NCBI RefSeq assembly: GCF_024679095.1
Contig: NC_066509.1
Location: 21,599,424 to 21,663,423, forward strand
Direction of reading: 5' to 3'
Origin: Eriocheir sinensis
Taxonomy: Eukaryota; Arthropoda; Malacostraca; Decapoda; Varunidae
DNA: 64,000 nucleotides
Under the pieces are notes generated by a model. It was not told the origin of the DNA. It did not search any database and saw only the letters and a list, made by a program, of their open reading frames with translations. Shown in pieces: positions 25,707-37,332 of this stretch; the stretch's first letter is position 1, and each line of letters starts with the position of its first letter. Position numbers and translations under genes: made by a program.

Positions 25707-25806
25707 TTTAAAAGTTCGGCCTGTTGTACCGGTAGGCTATCTTAATGGGGCCTGCTGGTCGGTCCCATCCCGTTTGTGGTGCAGGCAAGTGTTTATAGTG
25801 GCGCCA
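25707..25806 (-). mobile_element. Fragment of the SINE-like repeat also found at 32.5 kb
   Basis: GGGGCCTG(C/A)TGGTCGG(T/C)CCC and GGCAAGTGTTTATAGTGGCGCCAT are shared in order with 32550-32630 in the same orientation. Only the part that would be the 3' half is present here. Confidence 0.75.
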
Positions 25807-26385
25807 TTTTGTTTAGTTATTCATTTCCTTTTGTTTTTTCACATCCACAAATTGATTCTCCTTTTATATGGATTATTTCGCTGCTTTCATACTTTCCTCT
25901 CTTGCCCGTCTCTTTCTGTCAAATGTTTCATCTTTTTGAAGCTTATTTGCACGTTTCTTTAGTCGTCTGTTTGTTTGTTTTTGTGTGTGTGTGTGTGTCG
26001 TTTTCTCACACGCGTCTGTTTCTCATATCCTTTTTTTTTTTTTTTAAGTTCTTAATTATTTCCCCACTCTTTTACCTTCTTTTTTAAATTTCATGTTCAT
26101 TTAGTTCTAAAATCGTACAGCTATAATTTTCAGTTCCATCATTTTCTTCTCAATTCATGTCTCATTTATCCTTTTTTTTTTACCTTTTTTCGAAATTTCA
26201 TTTTCATTTAATCCGGATTCTGCCATTTTTTTCATTTTCGGTATTTTCTTCTCTCTTTATCTCCACTATTACCTCCTCCGCCTTTCTCCCTTCGCATTTA
26301 TTATTCTCTACATCCAAACTTTCCTTAATTCCGCCGCCCTTCTCTCGCTCTCCTCAGTCCATTCGTCACAATGAAGAAAAGGGAA
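25807..26385. other. T-rich low-complexity DNA
   Basis: T-rich with a short (TG)n near 25983-25999. No gene supported. Confidence 0.6.
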
Positions 26386-26408
26386 CACTCTCTCTCTCTC
26401 TCCCCCCC

Positions 26409-27341
26409 CCACCTGCCTCAAGGGTCTGTTCGTGGCCCTAGTCTCTTTAATATTTATGTGAATGACCTTGCTTCATTCCTCCAAAACTGTGACGTCATTC
26501 AATACGCAGACGACACCCAAATTATTCTTTCAAAAAATATTGATAATTTAAAGGACCTTATACAGAAAGCTGAAGACACTCTTAAATTAGCTAAGACATA
26601 CTTTAATGCTCAATGCCAAAAAAAAAAAGTATCTTTATTGGATCCAGACGGTTTTTATCACTGATTCCTCCCAATACCCACCTGATGGTGGACGGCAGTG
26701 TTATTACCCCCAGTACATCAGTGAATAACTTAGGCATATATTTTGATAACCATCTATCGTTCGATACACATATCACATAATTAATTAAAAAAACACATGG
26801 AATCATTATGTTTATTGATTGGATAAAATATACTTTTAATAAATCAACAAGTATAAATGTGGTACAATCATTAGTTATGAGTATCATTAACTATGGAATA
26901 AGCCTCTGGGGAGCAGCCAACTTCACCCAAATAGAACGTGTTCAAAAAATACAAAATTTTGCAGCCAAAGTGGCTCTCGGAAGAGCTGCAAAAAGTGACC
27001 ATATCACTCCTTTCCTTAGGGAACTGAAATGGCTGAAAATAAATCATCAGTATGTGTATGAGATTATAACACTCACATATAGCATAATCAACCATGACCT
27101 CCCTGATTGGTTGTTCCTATTAGCTAGTGTTAGTGACAGTCGCAGTCACCATGTAAACACCAGGCAGACTGAATACCTACATGTACCCCGGTGTAACACT
27201 TGCCTCGCCACCAGGTCTTTCCAACCGAGTGCTCCCTCACTTTGGAATAACCTGCCTCCTGTTGTGCAACACGCCCCCTCCCAGTTCACTTTCAAATCAC
27301 GTCTCAAAGAATTTTTACTTAATAGGCAGTTTTCCCAGTAG
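26409..27341 (+). pseudogene. LINE-D reverse transcriptase C-terminal half
   Basis: Carries the RT palm with PQGSVRGPSLFNIYVND and an intact YADD box (about 26501-26512). An A-run near 26621 shifts the frame; the thumb and C-terminal region resume to TAG after LLNRQFSQ at 27341, including NYGISLWG and PSLWNNLPP. A TAA at about 26777 is a further break. The fingers and endonuclease are missing. Confidence 0.88.
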
Positions 27342-27657
27342 CTTATCTAACTTTTCTTCATTTTTTTTGTTTTTGGTCGCATATATGATTTTATTCATTT
27401 TACATCTGACTGTGATAGGCCTCGCCCTGTTAAATCTTTATCTTGGTTTTATTTTGACTCAGCAGTGTTGCTTTATGGTCTAATACTTATTAGCTCTCTG
27501 TGCCTAGATTTAGTTTTTAACACGTCTGGCTAAACTTCGTTGGCCATATTGTATGGGACTTTTGTTATAACTCTAATTGATTATAAAATATATGTCAAGA
27601 ATAACCATTGTAATAATGAAAATCAATTTCATTTTATTCTATTATATTATATTCTCT
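26409..27657 (+). mobile_element. LINE-D: 5'-truncated LINE of the LINE-A family
   Basis: Starts abruptly at the RT PQGS motif after a short (CT)n plus C-run (26387-26410) and ends in A/T-rich, ATT-like sequence followed by another CT tract (27654-27666). RT and C-terminal sequence resemble LINE-A. The 3' tail is a decayed ATT-type repeat. Confidence 0.85.
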
Positions 27658-28115
27658 CTCTCTCTCTTCCTCTGTGTATGTATGTATGTATGTATGTATG
27701 TATGTATGTTTGTATCTATCTATCTATATTTCTATCTATCTATCTTTTTTTTTACCTACCTATTATTTTCACTCCCCTCTTCACCCTTTCAACATAACAC
27801 TTCCTTTTCATTCATTTGCTACTTTTTATCTCTTGCTGACTTCCTTCCCTATTCCCTTCTCTCCTATATTGCTGTGCTCAATTCTCCCTCTCTATCTATC
27901 TGCCTATCTGTTTGTCTGACTGTACACTAAAGGATATAGGACGCCATAACATTACATATACATCTTTATGACTTGAAGAAATAGTATTGGTAGTAGTGGT
28001 TGCTATTGTTGTATTAGTTTTCTTTGTTGTTGTTTTTTTGTAAAATTGTTCATCCGTTTTCACAACCCTATCATCTTCCCCTTTCATATGCTTTGACTCG
28101 TAAAGTAAAATTAAG
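27658..28115. other. CT, TATG and TATC microsatellites, then unassigned DNA
   Basis: (TC)n at 27654-27666, (TATG)n at about 27676-27709, (TATC)n to about 27745, then T/C-rich DNA. No gene seen. Confidence 0.75.
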
Positions 28116-28124
28116 TAGCAGCAC

Positions 28125-28161
<37 letters not shown>

Positions 28162-28600
28162 AAGGAGGAGGACGAGGACGAGGACGAGGAGGAGAAGGAG
28201 GGGGAGTAGGGGAGGAAGAAGAAGGGGAGAAAATAAAGAGGAAGAGAATGAGAAAGAGGAAGATGATTATGAGGAAGAGGAAGAGGAGGAGAAAGAGGAG
28301 GAGAAGGAGGAGGAAGAGGGGGAGGAAAATAAAGAGGAAGAGAATGAGAAAGAGGAAGATGATTATGAGGATGAGGAAGAAGAGGAGGAGGAGGAGGAGG
28401 AGGAGGAGGAGGAGGAGGACGAGCTAGAAGAGGTAAAGAAAGAGAAAGAAGGGGAAGAGGACGAAGAAGAGGAGGAGGAAGAGGAAGATGAAGAGGATAA
28501 GGACGAGGAGGACGAGCAGGAGGAGGCAGATTAAGAGGACGAGAATGAGTAGGAAGAGTAAGAGGAAAACGACGAGGAGGAGGAGCAGGAGGAGGGTATA
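28116..28600. repeat. TAG/GAG triplet DNA with a 96-bp duplication
   Basis: (TAG)n at 28116-28160, then GAG/GAA-rich DNA. A 46-bp segment at 28230-28275 is repeated exactly at 28326-28371. One frame stays open from about 28202 to a TAA near 28531 and reads as almost pure Glu/Asp/Lys, with no start codon or context. Confidence 0.85.
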
Positions 28601-29078
28601 TACGGCTTCACAAACTACCTGTGCCGTTCTTCATCACTCCATACTGTAATTTACATCCCCATTCCTTTGCTCACCATTCAACACCTTGCCACACCTTCCC
28701 CCCTCACCTGCCTCGCCTCACTCGTAACTCCTCATTGATAATTACCAGCTCCTTCCTCGACCCGCCGCCGCCGCCCCACACACCAGCCCACTCAGGCGTC
28801 TGTTTTCCCGCCGCCTTCCCCGCCTGTGTCTGTCATCTTGCACGCGGCGTGATTTATATTGATGGCACAGTACTTGGCTGTTGCGTCTTGTTTCTCGTGT
28901 AGGTGTGGAATGTTTTATTGCTGTGGGGAGAGGGAGGGGCAGGAGGGTTGTGTGGCGAGGGATGGGAATGGGGTGGTGTAAGGGTGTGTTGGGGGGGAAT
29001 GGGATATGCATGTAAGATATACGAGTGTGTAGGTATGTGTATGGATAGATGATTAAATGTGTGTGATGTGTGTGTGTT

Positions 29079-29129
<51 letters not shown>

Positions 29130-30314
29130 GGCTTTCACTCCTTAGTTCATTTTTCATTATATTTTATTTCCTCGCGTGTGCTTTAGCTTTCACAAAGTTG
29201 TTGTTGCTATTTTTCTTTTCCTTTGTTGTATTTCTTGGGGCACATCATTTCGCTCTTTTTTTATGATAATATAAAATTTTCATGTGATTTATCTTTTGCT
29301 TGCCTTTCGTTACCTTTTTTTATGTTTAATTTCGTTTGGGATCATTTTGTTTAATATTTTTTTCTCTCTTTTCTATCTTCTTATATATGATTTTAGCTTT
29401 TTGGTGTTTTTACCTTTGTTTTTTTCTTTCAACTTCTGGAACGTTTCGATTCCTTCCATGTTTGTTTGTTTTTCTTTACTCCACTTCCTCTTTGCTTTGT
29501 GTTCGCTTCCTTGACGTTTTTTTTTCTTACCAATGTGCCCAGCGTCATTCTTTTTTGTTTCAGTGTGTCATTTTTCTTTAAATCAACACGCCGGCATCTT
29601 TCACTTAATTTTTGTCTTTGGTCATATTCATCTTTATTTTATTAATTTCCTCCTTTACCTTTTTTCCTGTTCCAGCATCGGTCTGAAATGTTTTTTTATG
29701 AATTTGTTTTCGCTTTATTTTCTATATATCCACGTGGCAGCATCTTCCTCTACCTTTTTATGTTTTTTTTTTTTTTAAGGTTTTGTCCCCTCCTTCTTTT
29801 TCATCATAACCGTTTTATTTACACACCAACATCACTCTGCAGTAAATTCTATGTGAGTGTTTTCATCTTTCATCTTTTTCTCTTTTCTTTACGCAACAGC
29901 ATCGTTCAGTTACTTTTATGTATGTGATTATTTTTCATCTCCATTTTTCTTTATTACAGTCTGCACCTCTTTTTGTCAGTGTTTTCTTCAGTCTGTCTAT
30001 TTTCATCATCATCATGTTCAGATTTGTGTCTTCATTTTAACTCCTTTCCTTATTCAACTTGCATTTGTTTTCAGCGCCAGTTTCGTATTTTCTTTATCTC
30101 TTATATCGACGCTGTGTTGGTAGTATTTCCTTTCCTTTTTTTTCCCCGCTTTGTATCAGACGGTGTGTTCGGCGCCTCGTTCCCCAACACAATAAGACAG
30201 CGAGAGGAATATGCATAATCACAACGCTGCGCCCACTTTGCTCGAACAAATACATATTCCAGCAGAGCATTGCCTTGTGAAGGTGCCGGGGCGGCGTGTG
30301 CATCCACTTGTCGG

Positions 30315-30345
<31 letters not shown>

Positions 30346-30954
30346 GTACACGTGCCTCCAGGTGTCGCCTCTACCTGGGAGTGTTACTGGCACGGCCGCT
30401 GGAGTATTCTTGAGGCTGTACTGCGCCTTGACGGACGCGACGCGACGTCAAGTGGCCGGCGAGGGAGAGCTTGAAATGTGATATATTATATATGATATGA
30501 TATGGAAAGGCTGAAAGAATATGTGATGAATGCTAAGTAAGGTGGGAAGGCAATGGTGGGAAGAACATGTACTATTGCAGGACTGACTAAGAGGAAGAGG
30601 AGTAGATGATAATGGTTAGTAGATACGAGTAGATTGATAGATAAGAGTAAGTGATAAGAGTAGGTGCGGCTGTACTGCAGAATGTACCTAAAAACTGGTG
30701 GAGTAATTGATATTGGTTGATAAGGTGGTAATGTAATCATAGATGCGCCAACAGAACACGACTCGGTACTTTCGTGTTACAGTAAAGGAGACAGATCAAG
30801 GGTAAACAAATTAAACAAAAATATTGACATACAAATCTGTGGAGCAGCCACTCTTGTTACTTTGTTTGTCCTAAAATCAGTTATACGCATGACGACCCGC
30901 CCGAGACGAAAACTAAATAAAGTTCAGATATCACGAAAAGAAGTAAAGGAAAAG
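28601..30954. other. Unassigned DNA with (TG)n and (AC)n tracts
   Basis: A GC-moderate segment to about 28900, (TG)n at about 29068-29127, T-rich DNA to about 30150 with recurring CA(C/A)CA-CATC-TTCA strings (about 29590, 29733, 29828, 29897), a more balanced segment to 30475 with (AC)n at 30313-30343, then A/G-rich DNA. No domain-bearing frame found. Confidence 0.6.
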
Positions 30955-31310
30955 AGGCAGCCATGCAGACTTGAGCGCTCGGTCTTTTTAGTCACGAAAG
31001 AAAATGCAGAGATAGAAAAAAAAATATGAAAAAAATAAATAATATAGATGAAGAAGAAACAGAAGGTACGAGAAGAGTGGAGAGAAAAGATGTTTGCAGA
31101 GTTGAGCGCTTAGTCCTTCAACTTTTTTTTACTGTCACCGGAGAAAATACAAATATACAGAAAATGCATACCAACACAGATTAATAAAAACAAATATAAA
31201 TTAATAAAATACAAAAGGCACGAAAAAGACGCAAAGGAGAGCATATAGTTATGCAGAGTTAAGCGCGCAGTTCTTCAACTTTTTTTTTTCTGTCAGCATA
31301 GAATTTTAAA
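30955..31310. repeat. Three-copy degenerate tandem repeat, 130-160-bp unit
   Basis: The block TGCAGA(C/G)TT(G/A)AGCGC followed by GT(C/T)(C/T)TT recurs near 30964, 31094 and 31252, each followed by an AATAC/AATGC-rich stretch. Confidence 0.78.
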
Positions 31311-31460
31311 ACTCCTCGCCGCCCAGCCTCGTCCAGACTGGCGGGACAGCTCGGCAAGGAGTCACTGGGCGGCACCTTTCGTGGGGACGTTGGGCGGCCA
31401 GTTAGTGTTGAGGCGTGGGAGCCGCGGCGCCGCTGGCTGAGGCGTTACCTGCCTGTTGTG
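31311..31460. other. Short GC-rich segment
   Basis: About 130 bp of GC-rich, unique-looking sequence before the 64-bp array. Unrecognised. Confidence 0.5.
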
Positions 31461-32040
31461 ATTCACCTGACTCATTTACCTGCCTTTTCTTACCTGGCCA
31501 ACGTGTCTCATTTACCTACTTGTTATTCACCTGCCTCATTCACCTGCATTTTCTTACCTGCCCAACGTGTCTCATTTACCTACTTGTCATTCACCTGCCT
31601 CATTCACCTGCCTTTTCTTACCTGGCCAACGTGTCTCATTTACCTATTTGTCATTCACCTGACTCATTTACCTGCCTTTTCTTACCTGCTCAACGTGTCT
31701 CATTTACCTACTTGTCATTCACCTGCCTCATTCACCTGCCTTTTCTTACCTGCTCAACGTGTCTCATTTACCTACTTGTCATTCACCTGCCTTTTCTTAC
31801 CTGCTCAACGTGTCTCATTTACCTACTTGTCATTCACCTGCCTCATTCACCTGCCTTTTCTTACCTGCTCAACGTGTCTCATTTACCTACTTGTCATTCA
31901 CCTGCCTCATTCACCTGCCTTTTCGTATCTGGCCAACGTGTCTCATTTACCTACTTGTCATTCACCTGACTCATTCACCTGCCCTTTTCGAATTCCCTCA
32001 CCTGTCTCCTTTCCTGCCTCATTGTTTGTCCTTTTCTCTT
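31461..32040. repeat. 64-bp minisatellite, about eight units
   Basis: AACGTGTCTCATTTACCTA recurs at 31500, 31564, 31628, 31692, 31756, 31807, 31871 and 31935. All intervals are 64 bp except one of 51 bp, caused by loss of a 13-bp internal piece. Units are highly similar. Because 64 is not a multiple of three, all forward frames stay open with the same repeated Cys/Ser/Phe/Leu peptides; these are not genes. Confidence 0.95.
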
Positions 32041-32059
32041 CCCTACCTATCTAATTCAC

Positions 32060-32240
32060 CTCTTTTTATTTAAACATACAGGTATATTTACACGCCCAAA
32101 GGTGCACTGCCGTGTGCTGCCTATTCTAAGGGCATAAATGTTTTAAAAAAATAGAAAAATATACACATACTACACTGGGCAGTCTTATGTGTCCATTACA
32201 GTGTCAGCGGAGTGGGGAGTGTGCCTTTCCAGCGGTGGGC
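32060..32240 (-). mobile_element. LINE-B 3'-end fragment
   Basis: Matches 14999-15200, including the 3' end (CTTTTTATTTAAACATACA), the CAAAGGTGCACTGCCGTGTG segment, and the last codons of ORF2 with its stop. It is a strongly 5'-truncated copy lying inside ACCTG-type repeat DNA. Confidence 0.92.
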
Positions 32241-32535
32241 TACTGTCTCATTACCTGCCCGTTTCTAGCTGCCTTACCTGTCTCCTTCCCGTCTTTCCTG
32301 CCTCACCTGTCTGATTACTTACCCTACCTCGCTGCCCTACCTGTCTCCTTCACCTGTCTTATTACCTGCCCTTTTCATTGGGTTTTCGTTGCCTTGCCTG
32401 TCTCACATCTCATTTACCTGGCCTGGTGTCATAGTTACCTGAAAGGACTCAACGTACCTCCCCAGTATGTTCCTGTTACCTGTTTTCTTTCCCCTGCTTC
32501 CTCCTCTTTAACTGACCTTTTTCTTTTTTTTACGT
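32241..32535. other. Degenerate continuation of the ACCTG minisatellite
   Basis: Recurring TACCTGTCTC/TTACCTGCC strings, more diverged than at 31.5-32.0 kb, then T-rich sequence. Confidence 0.65.
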
Positions 32536-32830
32536 ATTCGCTTATGGCGCCGCTAGGATTTCTTGATGGGGCCTGATGGTCGGCCCCAGCCCGTCGTGGC
32601 GCAGGCAAGTGTTTATAGTGGCGCCATCCTGCTTTGGCTCATGCTGCCCCCCGGAGCTCATCTTTGATCCTAGAATCTAGAGTCCGGATTGATATATGGT
32701 CTTCTGGGCAGCATGTGGCTAGTCTTAGGCCACGCGGCGGTGACTGATAAATCCCAGCTTGTGGCACCGGGTGGGGAGCGAGCCCGCGTCATTCTGGACG
32801 CTGCCTCTTCACCTTGCGTTACAACTCTTG
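32536..32830 (-). mobile_element. SINE-like repeat, possibly tRNA-derived
   Basis: Shares about 90 bp with 25707-25806, showing it is a dispersed repeat. At about 32771-32790 the sequence GGTGGGGAGCGAGCCCGCG resembles the reverse complement of a tRNA T-arm/B box with substitutions. The 5' (A-box) side is too diverged to confirm. Confidence 0.6.
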
Positions 32831-33227
32831 AGGGCGACAAATTATACACGTCGAGAGCGACAACAAGAGCCAACCCGTCCTCCTCCACCTCCTCGTCTTT
32901 GTCCTCTTCACCTCTTCTCCGCGGCACAGGCTTGAGGGCAACACGCTCAGGCCGTGACAAAAGGAAAGACCGATACGCCAGCCATGCCAAGCCTTTGCCC
33001 TCTTACGGGGCGCGGTGAGGGTGAGGGTCAAGAGAAGTTAATGAAGCCTCACTCGCGTCGGTCGTTACTGTTCTGTCAGCAGGCAAATCAAGGCCTTAAG
33101 GAGCGTGTACACCCATTAGACGGTCGGGGTCCGCCATTATCCCGCCCGACGCCACCTCCTCAGGACTTGCATCACAGCGAGGGCCACTCAGCGCCGCCTC
33201 GAGGGCCTGGCGAGCCGCCGGAGCGTG

Positions 33228-33294
<67 letters not shown>

Positions 33295-34386
33295 CTCTTT
33301 ACATCAGCTATTAAAGGAACATAAACCAACAACACCGGGAAAGCATCAATTACCAGCGCGACGAAGCGAATTTACAGCTTGAGGACGCAGGAGTGTTTTT
33401 CGGCTCGACAAATGGCGGTGAACTCATGAAACATTTACGAACTTAAAACGAGATTGGGAAAAGAACAAGGCGGACCGGCGGTAGGGGGAGAGGAGGGAAG
33501 GGGAGGGGAAAGGAGGGGAGGGAAAGGCAGAGTAGGAGAGGATAGGGAAGGAGACGGGAGGGAAGGGAGAGAGAAGGGTAGTTTTGCTCCCTCCGACTCT
33601 GTGTTGTAAAGATTTAAGAACATGTTTTGAGAGACAAGTTTAAAATATTTACTGCGGCAGAATACAAAGAAAAAAAAATCTGGAAAACCTTGAAAAAAAA
33701 ACTTGCAGAAAATTTAGAACCGAACGAGACACTTCTGCTGAGACCAACTCGTGTGAGGATGTATGGATATCCCTTGAGGAACTTCGGAGGATACGGGGGA
33801 AGGGGGGCAATGGTTGACAAGGATGGGCTAGGGAGGGTAAAGGTGGATACAGACGGTAGGGAAGGGTGTGCGAGGGTGGGTAGGCAAGGGTGGGCAAAGG
33901 AGGGTAAAGAGGATGGGCAAAGGGGGGTCAATAGGGAGGACAAGGGTGGGCACAAAGGACGGATTCTTCTGTCCGGCATCAAGTCGTAAATATCACAACT
34001 TGTAAGAAATGCGGAAGCACGTGTTTGGGAACTCCAGAAGAGGAAGACGTGAGAGAGATGCATTCAGCTTTCGGGTGCAGGAAGAGAGAGGAGGAGGAGG
34101 AGGAGGAATACATAGGAATACATAGGAAGAACAGACACCAGAAGACCTATCGGTCTATGGCGAGGGTGTCTGTCTACGTGTGGTAGGACAAGACAAAATA
34201 GATGAAGGCTCCTACCCACCCACCTCTCCCACCGGCAACGTGCCGGCAGAAAATAGTTAGAAGAGAACACCATTTACCTTTAAGGAGGAAAGGGGCAAGG
34301 AAATTTTACAGTGAAGAGAGAAATAAGAGGAAATTACTACCTTACACTACTGGTAACCTAAGCTGTGGAGGAAAATGGCTTCATTA
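32831..34386. other. Unassigned DNA with (TG)n and G-rich repeats
   Basis: Mixed sequence to 33227, (TG)n at 33228-33291, GGGAGG-rich DNA at about 33480-33580, and a GGG(T/C)AAAG-type array at about 33790-33960 with G-quadruplex potential. No gene supported. Confidence 0.65.
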
Positions 34387-36719
34387 CATAAGAACATAAG
34401 AACATAGAAACAGGGAGACTGGAGTGGCCAAGTGGCCTACACAGTGCAGCCCCAGAATCCCCCTTAATACTCACGATGGGTGAGGTGTAGTTTCAGGGGC
34501 ACAGGTGGAGGCTTGATCCTTGTTTTATCGGCGATACTATGGACGCACCAGTACCCTGTCACCTTACTGCACCCACACCTCACTCCATCTGTCAAGCGGA
34601 CATTAACTGTTGCTTTACTCTATTGTTAACTTATGCTCCTTGTAATCTAGGTTGTGGGGGAGAATAATATGGATTTAGGTTGAGGTCTTGCTGCAGTCTG
34701 TCTGAAAACATGCGAAGAAGGGTCGGTATAATCTTATATCCCTGAAGTACTTATCCAATGAAGACTTGAAGCTATTGATACTCTGTGCGCTAACTACTGA
34801 CGGGGGGAGTCTATTCCAGTGATTGACGACTCTATTGTCGAAAAAAACTTATGCGCACCAATGTGTTACATCGGTTTCCCTTTAACTTCATACCGTTGCT
34901 GTGTGTTATTGTGTTGATGTGTCTCTGAAATAGACAATCTGAGTTAATGTTGTCTAATCCATTAAGGATTTTGAACACTTCAATTAAGTCCCCTCTCATC
35001 CTTTTTTTTTTTTTCTTAGGGAAAACATATCTAAACGCTTTAAACGCTCGTCATATGGCAAGTTTCGGAGCGCTGGAATTTGTTTGATTGCTCGTCGCTG
35101 TATCTTTTCTAGCAAAACTTGATCTTTGATATAGTTCGGTAACTAGAACTGAACGGCGTATTCAAGGTGTGGTCTTACAAATGCTAAATATAATCTCTTC
35201 ATAAGTTCGGGTGATTTATAATCAAAGTTTCTTGATATTAATCCTAACATCATATTGGCTTTTTTACTCGCTGCATAACATTGATCACTCATTTTACGAG
35301 TGTTACTGATTATGACACCAATATCTTTTTCTTGTTTTACTTCGCTGAGCTCATGTCCTTGAATCTGATATTTAAAGTTAGGATTTTTTTCACCTATGTG
35401 CATTACTTTACATTTATCTACGTTAAAACTCATTTGCCATTTTTCGCTCCAGTTGGCAAGTCTTATTAAGTCTGATTAAATATTCTCGCAACTTTGACTG
35501 TTCATTACCGATAAATAAATATAGTGTCGTCGGCGAATTTGGCTGCTTTTGATGGGATATCTGTTTTTAAGTCGTTCACGTAAATTATGAATAGTGTTGG
35601 CCCCAGGACCGAACCTTGGGGCACGCCGCTGGTGACGGGTTGCCAATCCGATGCTTCACCGTTAAGAACTACACGTTGTTCTCTGTCGGTTAGCCAGTCA
35701 TGAATCCACGCACATAGATGGTCGTTAATACCGTGGGAACACAGTTTAGAAATAAGCCTAACGTGTGGAACTTTATCAAATGCTTTCTGAAAATCTAAGT
35801 AAATTACGTCATATGGGCTTCGGGCGTCCCAACATGTATAAACATCGTTGAAAAAGGTTAATAGGTTGGTAAGGCAAGACCGATTGCTACTAAATCCATG
35901 CTGACTATCAGTTATCAAATCATTTGTTTCAAGGAATGTGATCATTTTATCCCTGATTATTTTTTCGAATAGTTTAATTAGGACAGACGTAAGGCTGATG
36001 GGACGATAACTACTGGCTGTTTTTTTTATCTCCATTTTTACAGATCGGGGTAATATTGGCCTTTACCACTCGAGAGACACACTGGCCTGTGCTAATGACT
36101 TGTTGAATATTAATGTTATGGGTAATTCTAGTTGTTGACTACATTCACTCAACACGCGAGGAGATAAATTGTCGGGGCCCGGAGAATAATTTGGATCTAT
36201 TTTCTGCAGGTACGCACGCACTTCGTTGATATCAATTTCGGTCAATGCAAGCTTATGTTCTTCAGAGCCTTGAAAATTTTTCTTTGGGGTTGGAATCGAT
36301 GTCATGTTTTATTTTGTAAATACGCTACTAAAGGTTGAATTTAGGACCGACGCCATGCCTTTATCATCACTAATCGTATTGCCACTTAATAGTGGTGGGC
36401 CGATATTATTTTTTTCGTTTCTTATGTAACTGAAAAATTACCTGGGATTTTTTCTTAGTATCGAGTGATATTTTCATCTCATATTCGCGTTTCTGTTTTC
36501 AGATTTTCCTTTCGCACTCTCTCTTGACATTGATGTAATTAGTATGATCCTGTGAATTGTGTGTCAGTTTATATACAGTTTTCTTTTTTCGACGATGATT
36601 TTTTGTAGGTAATTATTCATCCACAACGGTTTATGATTATCAGTCGTTCGTGGCTTGTGTGGAATGAATTTATTTACACTCGCTGTGCATTTGTGCAGTA
36701 AAACGATTATACATTTCTT
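34387..36719 (-). mobile_element. LINE-E: 5'-truncated CR1-like LINE
   Basis: Reads right to left from the endonuclease-RT linker, through RT, to a 3' UTR ending in repeats of TTCTTATG (plus strand CATAAGAA, 34387-34405). The same tail is found on the LINE fragment at 50.9-51.2 kb. It begins next to a GGA array at 36720. Endonuclease and ORF1 are absent. Confidence 0.9.
34690..36700 (-). pseudogene. LINE-E reverse transcriptase, broken
   Basis: The linker (about 36310-36700) has several stops. RT fingers (SPGPDNLSPRVL, 36063-36305) are separated from SSYRPISL by two frameshifts near 36000-36060. The palm (35505-36035) holds FQKAFDKVPH, SGVPQGSVLGP and a FADD box in place of YADD, with both aspartates intact. 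A stop and frameshift after it precede the thumb (MSFNVDKCKVMHIG, 35143-35433) and a further C-terminal segment to about 34690 recognisable in other frames. Related to LINE-G. Confidence 0.9.
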
Positions 36720-37175
<456 letters not shown>

Positions 37176-37186
37176 GGAGTGTGTGT

Positions 37187-37234
<48 letters not shown>

Positions 37235-37332
37235 CCGGTCACTGAGCTTGAGCTTTGAATATACTGAACAAGGGAACAGAAAAGAAGGAAAGGGAAGAGA
37301 AGAGAAGAGAAGAGAAGAGAAGAGAAGGGAAG
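37176..37332. repeat. (TG)n and (AAGAG)n microsatellites
   Basis: TG tract at about 37179-37231, then an AAGAG pentanucleotide array at about 37291-37328. Confidence 0.93.

Noticed and set aside
28621..28902. Plus-strand 93-codon frame rich in Pro/His/Ser
   Set aside because: No recognisable domain, no conservation evidence, low-complexity surroundings.
31461..32000. CRISPR-like regular repeats
   Set aside because: Units are tandem without unique spacers, in a eukaryotic transposon-rich setting.
31415..32073. Long plus-strand Cys/Ser/Phe/Leu frames
   Set aside because: All three frames are open because the 64-bp unit has no stop in any frame; this is a minisatellite.
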